In this document: one piece after another, positions 6,765 to 13,815 of the stretch
Layout: each line of letters opens with the position of its first letter
How positions within the stretch are numbered: the stretch's first letter is position 1
Assembly: GCA_964450795.1 (NCBI GenBank)
Contig: CAYVDI010000019.1
Location: 1-19,115, forward strand
Reading direction: 5' to 3'
Source of the DNA: JAGOTT01 sp964450795
Lineage (GTDB): Bacteria; Patescibacteriota; Minisyncoccia; Moranbacterales; UBA1568
Length of the DNA: 19,115 nucleotides
Position numbers and translations under genes: made by a program
Notes under the pieces: model-generated
The model's input: only the letters and a program-made list of their open reading frames with translations
Databases searched by the model: none
Told to the model about the DNA's origin: nothing

Positions 6765-7493
6765 ATGCCCTGTCACGTCAAACTCGCCCAGTTCGAAGGA
6801 CCGCTCGAGCTCCTGCTTTCGCTCATCGAGGACCGGAAGCTGGATATCACGCAGGTGAGTCTCGGGTCGGTCGCCGATCAGTATCTCCTGCGGCTGTCGG
6901 CGGACAAGAACGCTATATCACTTGAGAACCTCTCAAGTTTTCTTGTCATCGCGGCGCGGCTCATCCTCATAAAGTCGAAGATGCTTCTCCCGATACTCGA
7001 GTTTACGGATGAAGAGGAGGAGGCGATGGAGGATCTCGAAGTGAGATTGATCGAGTATCGGCGGTTCCGTGAGATCGCGGAGAAACTGGGAGATCGGCTC
7101 AGGCCGGATCGGCGCGCGTTTCCTCGGGAAAAATTCCTTCGTGCCGTGGAGGTTTTCGTTCCGCCGAAAGGAATGACCCCGTCGCTCCTTCGGAAGCATT
7201 TCGAGTCCGTGCTCGGGGAGGCCCCGACTCCGGAGGAAGTCATCGAGGAAACGATCGAGGAGATAATGAGTCTCGAGGAGAGGATCGCCGAGCTTCGTTC
7301 GTCGCTTCGTGACCGCGCGGAGTGCAGTTTCCGGGATCTTTCCGACTCGGCGGGGGATCGGATGGGAGTCATCGTGTCGTTTCTTGCGGTGCTCGAACTC
7401 GTGAAGCAGCGGTATGTCGTCGCCGATCAGGGTGACGCGTTCGGCGACATACGGATCTCGGTGTCGTCGGTCAGGAAAACGGAGGCATTTTAG
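6765..7493 (+). CDS. scpA: Segregation and condensation protein A (kleisin)
   Basis: The 242-residue protein is the kleisin subunit that bridges SMC heads and binds ScpB in the bacterial condensin, which compacts and segregates chromosomes. Motifs are VKLAQFEGPLELLLSLIE (5-22) in the N-terminal SMC-binding domain, AARLILIKSKMLLP (63-76), an acidic linker (EEEEAMED), and a C-terminal winged-helix end with SFLAVLELVKQ and FGDIRIS. The length is typical. ATG 6765 is chosen because ScpA proteins start just before this motif. An in-frame ATG at 6720 would add 15 aromatic and basic residues and lies in a predicted -10 box. No Shine-Dalgarno sequence precedes 6765. scpB follows after 15 bases; smc is not in the window. 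Confidence 0.93.
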   Translation: MPCHVKLAQFEGPLELLLSLIEDRKLDITQVSLGSVADQYLLRLSADKNAISLENLSSFLVIAARLILIKSKMLLPILEFTDEEEEAMEDLEVRLIEYRRFREIAEKLGDRLRPDRRAFPREKFLRAVEVFVPPKGMTPSLLRKHFESVLGEAPTPEEVIEETIEEIMSLEERIAELRSSLRDRAECSFRDLSDSAGDRMGVIVSFLAVLELVKQRYVVADQGDAFGDIRISVSSVRKTEAF

Positions 7494-7508
7494 GAATAAC
7501 GAATACCT

Positions 7509-8096
7509 ATGTCGAAAACGGAGTCGGATATCGTTTCATCGGTCGAATCGCTTCTCTTCACGCACGGAGAACCGCTTGCGGTTACCCGTCTTTCGAAACT
7601 GCTCGATGCGTCGGAAAAGGAGATTCTTCAGGCCCTTGATCGGTTGGACGAGCGGTATCGCGGGCCCGAGTCCGGGCTTATGCTCCTTCGAAAGGACAAA
7701 GAAGTTGAAATTGCTACAAAGGCGGAGAATGCTTCTTCCGTTGAGCGGCTTGTCGCGGCGGATCGCGAGGAAAGCCTCGGAAAGGCGGCGCTCGAGGTTC
7801 TCGCCATCGTCGCGTATCGCGGCCCGGTGACACGCGCGAAGATCGACGCCATACGCGGCGTGAACTGCTCGTCCTCTCTCCGGAATCTGCTTCTCCGTGG
7901 ACTCATCGACCGACATCCGAATCCTCTCGATAACCGGGAGTATGAGTATGCGCCGTCATTCCGCCTCCTCGAGCTTCTCGGTATCGGATCACTCGCCGAT
8001 CTTCCCGGGTATGCCGATCTCTCAAAGGATGTCCGCATCGCCAATCTCGAACACCTGTCAGCATCGGAAGCCGAACGGATCGAGGAATCATCGTAA
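7509..8096 (+). CDS. scpB: Segregation and condensation protein B
   Basis: The 195-residue protein has two tandem winged-helix domains. The second carries the most conserved ScpB block, ALEVLAIVAYRGPVTRAKID (94-113), followed by IRGVNCSSSLRNLLLRGLI (115-133). ScpB dimers clamp ScpA and regulate the SMC ATPase. The usual tail after the second domain is recognisable (FRLLELLGIGSLADLP, about 151-166), ending in a short acidic extension. AGGAATAA just after the scpA stop serves as ribosome binding site, and the 15-base gap indicates co-expression. The length is normal. Confidence 0.94.
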   Translation: MSKTESDIVSSVESLLFTHGEPLAVTRLSKLLDASEKEILQALDRLDERYRGPESGLMLLRKDKEVEIATKAENASSVERLVAADREESLGKAALEVLAIVAYRGPVTRAKIDAIRGVNCSSSLRNLLLRGLIDRHPNPLDNREYEYAPSFRLLELLGIGSLADLPGYADLSKDVRIANLEHLSASEAERIEESS

Positions 8097-8115
8097 CGGA
8101 ACGGATATCGGATTT

Positions 8116-9156
8116 ATGCACAAGATCGCACTTCTGTTTTCTTTTGCCGGAATGATCGTGTTCGGCCTGCTCGGAACGGGAGCGGCCATTCTTTTCGGCG
8201 GGAATGCCGTCTTTGCGGGGCTTTCTATCTTTGCTTCTCCTGAAGAGCGGTTTCCGGAGCGTGTCGCCGGCATATCGGTAGGCATCGATGAACCCATTGC
8301 GGAAGAACAGAGATCGGTCGCGTCGGATTTCCGTCCGATCCAAAAAGCCGATGTCGGGAATTTCGCGGTACCGAGCGCTCACGCCGCGGTTCTTCTTGAC
8401 GCATCAACCGAGATACCGCTCTATGAACAGCATGCCGACGAGCACCGGTCGATCGCTTCCATTACGAAGCTGTTCACTGCCATGATCGTTGTCGAGGAGA
8501 CGAAAAATCTCGGGGAGCCGGTGACGATCGATGAGGAAGCCGTGTATGCCGAAGGAACGAAAGTCGGGTGTCCTCGGAGCGGATACTGCATCGGCGAACG
8601 GCTCCATGTCGGGGAGAAGATCGCGGTGCAGGAGCTGCTCAAGGCGGCGCTTATGAACAGCGCGAACGATTCCGCCATCGCGCTCGCGAAACATGTTGCC
8701 GGAAGCCAGGAGGCGTTCGCGAAGAAGATGAACGCCCGCGGAAAGGAGCTGGGACTCACCAATTCCCATTTCTGCACGCCATCCGGCCTCGATATCGACG
8801 GACACGAGGAGGAGTGCTACTCTTCCGCCCGGGATGTCGCGAAAATCGCGGCGGCGGCCCTCAAGTATGATATTCTTTGGAAAATCATGCTTCTTGAGAA
8901 AACGAACATCGCGTCAGCCGATGGGAAATACGTCCATGAAATCTTCAATACGGACGAGCTTTTGGGGCAGTATCCGAATCTCGTAGGAACGAAGACGGGG
9001 TTCACTCCGCGTGCGGGTTATTCGCTTCTTGCGGTCGCCGCCGATCCGAACGGACGGAAGCATCAGCTTATCGCGGTCGTGCTCGATGACGCGTACCGGT
9101 GGCGGAGTATCCAGGACATGTTCTCGTGGGGGTTCGGTTCATTCGAATGGCGATAG
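8116..9156 (+). CDS. D-alanyl-D-alanine carboxypeptidase, S11 family (DacA/VanY-like penicillin-binding protein)
   Basis: The 346-residue protein has an N-terminal membrane helix or signal anchor (about 3-38) and an extracytoplasmic serine peptidase domain. All three penicillin-binding motifs are present: SITK (S115, K118), SAN (182-184) and KTG (293-295). Family members trim the terminal D-Ala from peptidoglycan stem peptides. Extra cysteines (C152 and C158 in one loop; C220 and C234) could form disulfides, an unusual trait for this family. The C-terminal beta domain and amphipathic anchor of E. coli DacA are missing: the protein ends soon after the catalytic domain. The start at 8116 is chosen because it begins the signal anchor; the frame is open further upstream only inside scpB. 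The 19-base gaps on both sides fit an operon with scpAB and mraY. Confidence 0.92.
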   Translation: MHKIALLFSFAGMIVFGLLGTGAAILFGGNAVFAGLSIFASPEERFPERVAGISVGIDEPIAEEQRSVASDFRPIQKADVGNFAVPSAHAAVLLDASTEIPLYEQHADEHRSIASITKLFTAMIVVEETKNLGEPVTIDEEAVYAEGTKVGCPRSGYCIGERLHVGEKIAVQELLKAALMNSANDSAIALAKHVAGSQEAFAKKMNARGKELGLTNSHFCTPSGLDIDGHEEECYSSARDVAKIAAAALKYDILWKIMLLEKTNIASADGKYVHEIFNTDELLGQYPNLVGTKTGFTPRAGYSLLAVAADPNGRKHQLIAVVLDDAYRWRSIQDMFSWGFGSFEWR

Positions 9157-9175
9157 ATAATTTATCCGTAAAAAT

Positions 9176-10300
9176 ATGAACGAAACGGCGGCAGTTGTCG
9201 AAGTGGCGCAGATACAGAATATTCCGGAAGTGATGAATACGCTCAAGGTCCTGTCGACCGGTCTTTTGGCGTTTCTTTTGGCGTTTGCGCTCACGCCGCT
9301 CTGGACGCACGTTCTCTTCAAATACAAGATCGGCATCAAGATAAAGAGCGCGGACGTGAACGGCGAGAAGCTGACATTCGTGAGCCGGCTTCACGCCGGA
9401 AAGGCCGGAACGCCGACCATGGGCGGTGTCATCGTCTGGGTGACGGTGCTTCTGCTCGCGTTCTCTTCGGAATACGTCTTCCCGCTTCTGGCGCAGTGGA
9501 CCGATACGAATTTTCTTGCGCGGCTCGACTTCCTTCGCCGGTCGCAGACCTGGCTTCCTCTCTTCGTGCTTGTCACGGCCGGAGTTCTCGGCCTCTTTGA
9601 TGACTGGATGAGCGTCCGAGGATGCGGAACTAACAAGGGTGGCGGTATGCGGTTCGCCAAACGATTCTGGTGGCTCATCCTGATCTCCTCCGTCGGCGCA
9701 TGGTGGTTCTACACGAAACTCGGTTGGAACGAGATTCACGTTCCTGCGCTCGGGGATTTTACGATCGGATGGTGGTATATACCGCTTTTCATCTTCATCA
9801 TCATTTTTTCGGCGATATCATCCAATGAGACTGACGGGCTTGATGGTCTCAATGGGGGCGTGCTTCTCATGGCATTCGGTTCGTTCGCGCTCATCGCCTT
9901 TTTTCAGAACCGGATGGATCTTGCGTCATTCTGCGCCGCGGTGTCCGGAGCGCTTCTCGCGTTTCTCTGGTTCAATGTCTATCCGGCGCGTTTTTTCATG
10001 GGTGATACCGGGGCGATGGCGCTCGGAACGACTCTGGGCGTAGTCGCGATGCTTACCGATTCCGCGATCATCCTCTTTCTCATAGTTCTTCTGTATGCCC
10101 TCGAATCCGGTAGTGCGGCGATTCAGCTTCTTTCGAAGCGTTTTCTGCACCGGAAGGTGTTGCTTGCGGCACCGTTGCATCACCATTTCGAGGCGAAAGG
10201 GTGGCCGGAGCCGAAGATCGTCATGCGGGCATGGATCTTCACTGCGATCACATCCCTTCTCGGTGTCATTATCGGCATTATCGGTATGGGGAAACACTGA
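9176..10300 (+). CDS. mraY: Phospho-N-acetylmuramoyl-pentapeptide transferase
   Basis: The 374-residue polytopic membrane enzyme transfers phospho-MurNAc-pentapeptide from UDP to undecaprenyl phosphate, forming lipid I. Motifs are GTPTMGG (78-84), LFDDWMSV with D142 and D143, NETDGLDGLNGG (217-228), MGDTGAMALG (275-284) and PLHHHFE (333-339) with the three histidines. About ten hydrophobic helices are visible. The substrate motif is usually N-x-TDGLDGLA; here it is NETDGLDGLNGG, a mild variant. The first 20 residues are polar and not family-like, and no ribosome binding site precedes 9176. ATG 9233, preceded by GGAAGTG, is a credible alternative start giving 355 residues. The gene is outside a dcw cluster and follows the carboxypeptidase, so two peptidoglycan enzymes are adjacent. 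Confidence 0.95.
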   Translation: MNETAAVVEVAQIQNIPEVMNTLKVLSTGLLAFLLAFALTPLWTHVLFKYKIGIKIKSADVNGEKLTFVSRLHAGKAGTPTMGGVIVWVTVLLLAFSSEYVFPLLAQWTDTNFLARLDFLRRSQTWLPLFVLVTAGVLGLFDDWMSVRGCGTNKGGGMRFAKRFWWLILISSVGAWWFYTKLGWNEIHVPALGDFTIGWWYIPLFIFIIIFSAISSNETDGLDGLNGGVLLMAFGSFALIAFFQNRMDLASFCAAVSGALLAFLWFNVYPARFFMGDTGAMALGTTLGVVAMLTDSAIILFLIVLLYALESGSAAIQLLSKRFLHRKVLLAAPLHHHFEAKGWPEPKIVMRAWIFTAITSLLGVIIGIIGMGKH

Positions 10301-10305
10301 AAATC

Positions 10306-10314
10306 TGGTATACT
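10306..10314 (+). promoter_or_regulatory. Extended -10 promoter of pgk
   Basis: TGGTATACT combines the TGn extension with a TATACT -10 box in the 48-base gap after mraY. No good -35 is seen at 16-18 bases, as expected for an extended -10 promoter. The predicted start is near 10321, about 28 bases before the pgk ATG. Confidence 0.6.
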
Positions 10315-10348
10315 TCAGAGGATCGGCTTATTTCATAAAGACAAAGGT

Positions 10349-11422
10349 ATGGCAGGCATCAGGAGCGTCGAAGAAGTTGATTTTTCCGGAAAGAAAGTGT
10401 TGCTACGGGTTGATTTCAATGTCGAACTCAATAAGAAACAGGATGTTCAGGAACAGTTCAAGCTCGAGGCGCCGAGGAAGACACTCGCGCATATCCTTTC
10501 GTTCCCCGGGGTGAGAGTCGCGCTCCTCACGCACTTCGGTCGGCCGGAAGGAAAGCGCGATGAAACGTTCTCCCTGCGTCCGGTCGTCGATGATGCGGAG
10601 CGTGCGCTCGGTCTTCCCGTGGCTTTTGTCGAGGATTGCGTAGGAGACAGCGTGGTTTCCGCACTCGATGCGCTTCCTGAGGGAGGGGTCCTTCTACTTG
10701 AGAACGTCCGTTTTTATCCCGGAGAGGAATCCGATGACGCCGGGTTTGCGGCTCAGCTCGCGGCGCCGTTCGACGTGTATGTGAACGAAGCGTTCAGCGT
10801 CTGTCACCGTGCGCAGGCGTCCGTTTCGTCGGTGACGACACACCTTCCCTCCTTTGCCGGGTTTCGTCTTTTTGAGGAGATACGGAAGCTTGAGGAAGTC
10901 CGGAAGTATCCGGAACGGCCGGCCGTGGCGGTCATCGGCGGAGCGAAGATCGAGACGAAACTGCCGCTTATCCGCGAGTTTGAACGGATTTATGATGCGG
11001 TACTCGTCGGTGGGAAGATCGCGAACGAAGCGATCGATGAGGGGATCTCATTTTCCGAAAAAGTACTTCTCCCGAGAGATTTTCAGGGAGGGAATGCTCG
11101 ACTCGATATCGGTCCGATGACGACGGCGATGTTCGTCGAGGTCATCAGGAAGGCGAAGACGATCGTCTGGAACGGCCCGATGGGAAAGTTCGAGGAGAAG
11201 CCATACGATGCCGGAACCAATGCCGTGCTTCACGCGATGCTCGAATCGGATGCCAACATCGTCATCGGTGGAGGTGAGTCGCTGGTCATTATCGAGAAGG
11301 CGGATCTCATGCATAAGATCGGGTTCGTTTCGACCGGTGGCGGCGCGATGCTCGAATATCTCTCCGGCGATACGTTGCCCGGACTCGTCGCCCTTGAGCG
11401 CACGGCGGAAAAAAATTCATAA
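10349..11422 (+). CDS. pgk: Phosphoglycerate kinase, short form
   Basis: The enzyme interconverts 1,3-bisphosphoglycerate and ADP with 3-phosphoglycerate and ATP. It has 357 residues where about 390-400 is usual. Recognisable motifs are LLRVDFNVE (18-26), THFGRPEGK (61-69), ENVRFYPGEE (118-127), VNEAFSVCHRAQAS (145-158), GGAKIETKLPL (197-207), WNGPMGKFE (274-282) and GGGESLVIIEK (307-317), with STGGGAMLEYLSG (328-340) ending the nucleotide site. By eye the conserved RI-x3-LPTI segment aligns with KLEAPRKTL (39-47). This places Lys where the 3-phosphoglycerate-binding Arg (Arg38 of the yeast enzyme) sits and loses the LPT. The C-domain is shortened between LLPRD (240-244) and LDIGPMTT (252-259). 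AAAGG ends one base before the ATG, an unusually tight spacing. eno follows after 25 bases. Confidence 0.94.
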   Translation: MAGIRSVEEVDFSGKKVLLRVDFNVELNKKQDVQEQFKLEAPRKTLAHILSFPGVRVALLTHFGRPEGKRDETFSLRPVVDDAERALGLPVAFVEDCVGDSVVSALDALPEGGVLLLENVRFYPGEESDDAGFAAQLAAPFDVYVNEAFSVCHRAQASVSSVTTHLPSFAGFRLFEEIRKLEEVRKYPERPAVAVIGGAKIETKLPLIREFERIYDAVLVGGKIANEAIDEGISFSEKVLLPRDFQGGNARLDIGPMTTAMFVEVIRKAKTIVWNGPMGKFEEKPYDAGTNAVLHAMLESDANIVIGGGESLVIIEKADLMHKIGFVSTGGGAMLEYLSGDTLPGLVALERTAEKNS

Positions 11423-11447
11423 ATGATATCTTAATGAGAAAACCGCT

Positions 11448-12725
11448 ATGAAAATAACGCGAGTAGAAGGAAGGGAAATTCTTGATTCGAGAGGGAATCC
11501 GACGGTCGAGGTCGAGGTGGAGCTCGAGGACGGCGCCATCGCCGTGGCAGGCGTCCCATCCGGGGCGTCGACCGGGAAATTCGAGGCGGTCGAGCTTCGT
11601 GACGGTGATCCGAAACGTTTCGGAGGAAAAGGAGTGCTTCAGGCGGTTTCGAATGTGAACGGTGAGCTTCGGGAGGCGGTTCTTGGCATGGATGCTTCGG
11701 ACCAGCGTGCGCTCGATGAGAAAATGATCGCGCTCGACGGGACGGAGAACAAGGGTCGGCTGGGCGCGAATGCCATCCTTGGCGTGTCACTTGCAGCGGC
11801 GCGCGCCGAGGCGAAAAGCCGGAAGAAGCCTCTTTATCGGCACATCCGGGAACTTTCCGGACTTTCCGATGTTATCGACGGATTTCCGGTTCCGATGTTC
11901 AATGTCATAAACGGCGGGAAACACAGCGATTCCGGACTCTCGGCGCAGGAGTTCAAGCTCGTCCCATACGGTATTTCCGGGTTTCCCGATCAGTACCGTG
12001 CGGGAAGCGAGATTTTCCATGCGTTGAAGGGCATTCTTGAGAAGGCGAATCTTTCGGTTGGTGTCGGCGATGAAGGTGGATTCGCCCCGCACATGGAAAG
12101 TCATGCGCATGCGCTTGAAACGCTCCATCAGGCGATAACCAAGGCCGGATATGTTCCGGGGAAGGATGTCTTCATCGGATTCGATGTCGCCGCGAACTCA
12201 TTCTACGACGAACAGGAGGATCAGTATTTCCTCCAACCGGAGAATGTGAAGCTTTCACGGGAGAGTATCGTCAATATGTATCGGGATTGGATGGCGAAAT
12301 ACGCCGTCGTTTCGATCGAAGACGGGCTCCATGAGGAGGATTGGTCCGGGTGGGCGCAGATGAGGGAAAAACTTGAAAAGGATTCCGCCGCCTGGGGACG
12401 GAAAGTGATGCTTATCGGTGATGATCTTCTCGTGACGAACACGAAGCGTCTTGAGAAGGCGATAGAGGAGAAGGCATGTAACGCGGTCCTTATCAAGACG
12501 AATCAGATCGGAACGCTTACCGAGACGCTCGACTGCATGAAACTCGCACGGGAGAACGGATACGACGCCGTCGTGTCGCATCGGTCCGGCGAAACCGTCG
12601 ATGATTTCATCGCGGATCTCGCCATCGGCGCCTCCGCGGGATTCATCAAGACCGGATCGCTTTCGCGCGGTGAGCGGCTGGCAAAATACAACCGCATGTT
12701 GAAGATCTGGAACGAAACGAGGTAG
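11448..12725 (+). CDS. eno: Enolase (phosphopyruvate hydratase)
   Basis: The 425-residue enzyme dehydrates 2-phosphoglycerate to phosphoenolpyruvate. The catalytic set is complete: GASTG loop (39-43), H159, E168 in QEF, E209 in GDEGGFAP (207-214), metal ligands at D246, E291 and D325, K350 in LIKTNQIGTLTET, HRSGET (378-383) and K401. Departures from the usual sequence are IEDGLHEEDW instead of IEDP near the second metal ligand and NGGKHSDS instead of NGGAHADN. The length is standard. GAGAA lies before the ATG. The gene is placed between pgk and a PfkB-family kinase that starts three bases after the eno stop, so the three are probably one operon serving lower glycolysis. Fructose-bisphosphate aldolase and GAPDH are not in the window. 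Confidence 0.97.
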   Translation: MKITRVEGREILDSRGNPTVEVEVELEDGAIAVAGVPSGASTGKFEAVELRDGDPKRFGGKGVLQAVSNVNGELREAVLGMDASDQRALDEKMIALDGTENKGRLGANAILGVSLAAARAEAKSRKKPLYRHIRELSGLSDVIDGFPVPMFNVINGGKHSDSGLSAQEFKLVPYGISGFPDQYRAGSEIFHALKGILEKANLSVGVGDEGGFAPHMESHAHALETLHQAITKAGYVPGKDVFIGFDVAANSFYDEQEDQYFLQPENVKLSRESIVNMYRDWMAKYAVVSIEDGLHEEDWSGWAQMREKLEKDSAAWGRKVMLIGDDLLVTNTKRLEKAIEEKACNAVLIKTNQIGTLTETLDCMKLARENGYDAVVSHRSGETVDDFIADLAIGASAGFIKTGSLSRGERLAKYNRMLKIWNETR

Positions 12726-12728
12726 CGT

Positions 12729-13751
12729 ATGTTTTTCCGAAAACAACCGAAAGTCGTGTGTATCGGGTCGGCCTCGAAGGACGTCTTCTTCCCTACGAGT
12801 GAAGGGGTCGTGCTTGAAACGCCGGAAGATCTCACGGCACAAAGGAAAGTCGCCTTCGAACTCGGCGGGAAATACCGGATCGATGACCGTTATGAGGCGG
12901 TCGGCGGCGTTGCGGCAAATGTCGCGCAGGCGCTCGCGAAACTTGGCATCCATTCGGCCGTGTACAGCAATGTCGGTGACGATGAGATCGGGAGATGGAT
13001 CCGCGCGGAGCTCGAGAAAGCGGGCGTTTCGACGCGACTCCTGTCGGTTCTTCCAGATCTCAAGAGCGATCTTTCCGCGATCATCGTACTCACTCAGAAC
13101 GGTGAACGGACCATTTTCCACAATCGTGACGCGAATGAATGTCTCGAAGTCGCTCCCGGAAGACTTCCCGGGTCCGAGTGGTTTTTCGTATCCGCGTTGA
13201 ACGGTGATTGGAAGGGAAATCTCCAGAAGATACTGGACGTCGCATCGGAACGCGGGACGAGGATCGCATTGAATCCCGGTCAGCATAATCTTCGTGAAGA
13301 CGCGCCACGGATACTCGCCGCCGCCGCAAAAGCCGAGATGGTGATATTGAACAAGGATGAGGCGCTGGAACTGGTGATGAAATCCGGAGCAGGGGCTTCC
13401 GAGGAAGAGTTGAACGATGAGAAATATCTTCTTTCCGCCCTGCACCGTTTCGGCGTGAAGACGATCGGGATGACCGACGGAGTCCGGGGAGCATGGGGAT
13501 CCGACGGGAAGGATATGTGGCACTGTCCGATCGGACGTGTCGATCGGGTCGTCGATTCGACGGGGGCCGGTGACGCGTTCAGCGCCGCGTTCTTTGCCGC
13601 ATTCATTCTTGGAAAGGCGATACCGGATATGCTCCGATATGGTATAGCGGAAAGCGGAAGCGTCGTGACGGAATACGGTGCGAACGGGGGAATACTGTCG
13701 GTCGAGGAAGTGGAGTCCAGAATAGCTGATCTGAAGCCGGAAAAGATCTGA
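12729..13751 (+). CDS. PfkB-family carbohydrate/nucleoside kinase
   Basis: The 340-residue protein has both PfkB signatures: a glycine-rich substrate motif GGVAANVAQALAKLG (59-73) and DSTGAGDAFSAAF (276-288), where D282 would be the catalytic base and GAG forms the anion hole. NKDE (208-211) matches the N-x2-E metal motif. ERTIFHNRDAN (126-136) resembles the ribokinase-type lid segment. Members phosphorylate ribose, fructose phosphates, adenosine or other nucleosides; sequence alone does not decide. It starts three bases after eno, with GAGG overlapping the eno stop region, so translation is likely coupled. Clustering with pgk and eno suggests a sugar-phosphate role, possibly replacing a phosphofructokinase, but ribokinase or adenosine kinase fit equally. 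Family call high, substrate unknown. Confidence 0.9.
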   Translation: MFFRKQPKVVCIGSASKDVFFPTSEGVVLETPEDLTAQRKVAFELGGKYRIDDRYEAVGGVAANVAQALAKLGIHSAVYSNVGDDEIGRWIRAELEKAGVSTRLLSVLPDLKSDLSAIIVLTQNGERTIFHNRDANECLEVAPGRLPGSEWFFVSALNGDWKGNLQKILDVASERGTRIALNPGQHNLREDAPRILAAAAKAEMVILNKDEALELVMKSGAGASEEELNDEKYLLSALHRFGVKTIGMTDGVRGAWGSDGKDMWHCPIGRVDRVVDSTGAGDAFSAAFFAAFILGKAIPDMLRYGIAESGSVVTEYGANGGILSVEEVESRIADLKPEKI

Positions 13752-13763
13752 GGTCCCCGGCCG

Positions 13764-13792
13764 TTCCGTACGGGTTCGTAAGGTGGTATAAT
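13764..13792 (+). promoter_or_regulatory. Extended -10 promoter of the FtsA/PilM-like gene
   Basis: TGG directly followed by a perfect TATAAT (13787-13792) makes a strong extended -10. TTCCGT (13764-13769), 17 bases upstream, is a poor -35. The start near 13799 leaves a leader of only about 17 bases with no Shine-Dalgarno sequence. This separates the glycolytic cluster from the cassette that follows. Confidence 0.68.
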
Positions 13793-13815
13793 GTGAAAAA
13801 CAAAACGATTTCCGT

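Noticed and set aside
7897..8115. Longer N-terminus for the carboxypeptidase
   Set aside because: It overlaps scpB entirely; the signal anchor begins at 8116.
9133..9161. TTCGGT-17-GATAAT before mraY
   Set aside because: Weak -35, and it overlaps the end of the carboxypeptidase gene in what looks like a continuous operon.
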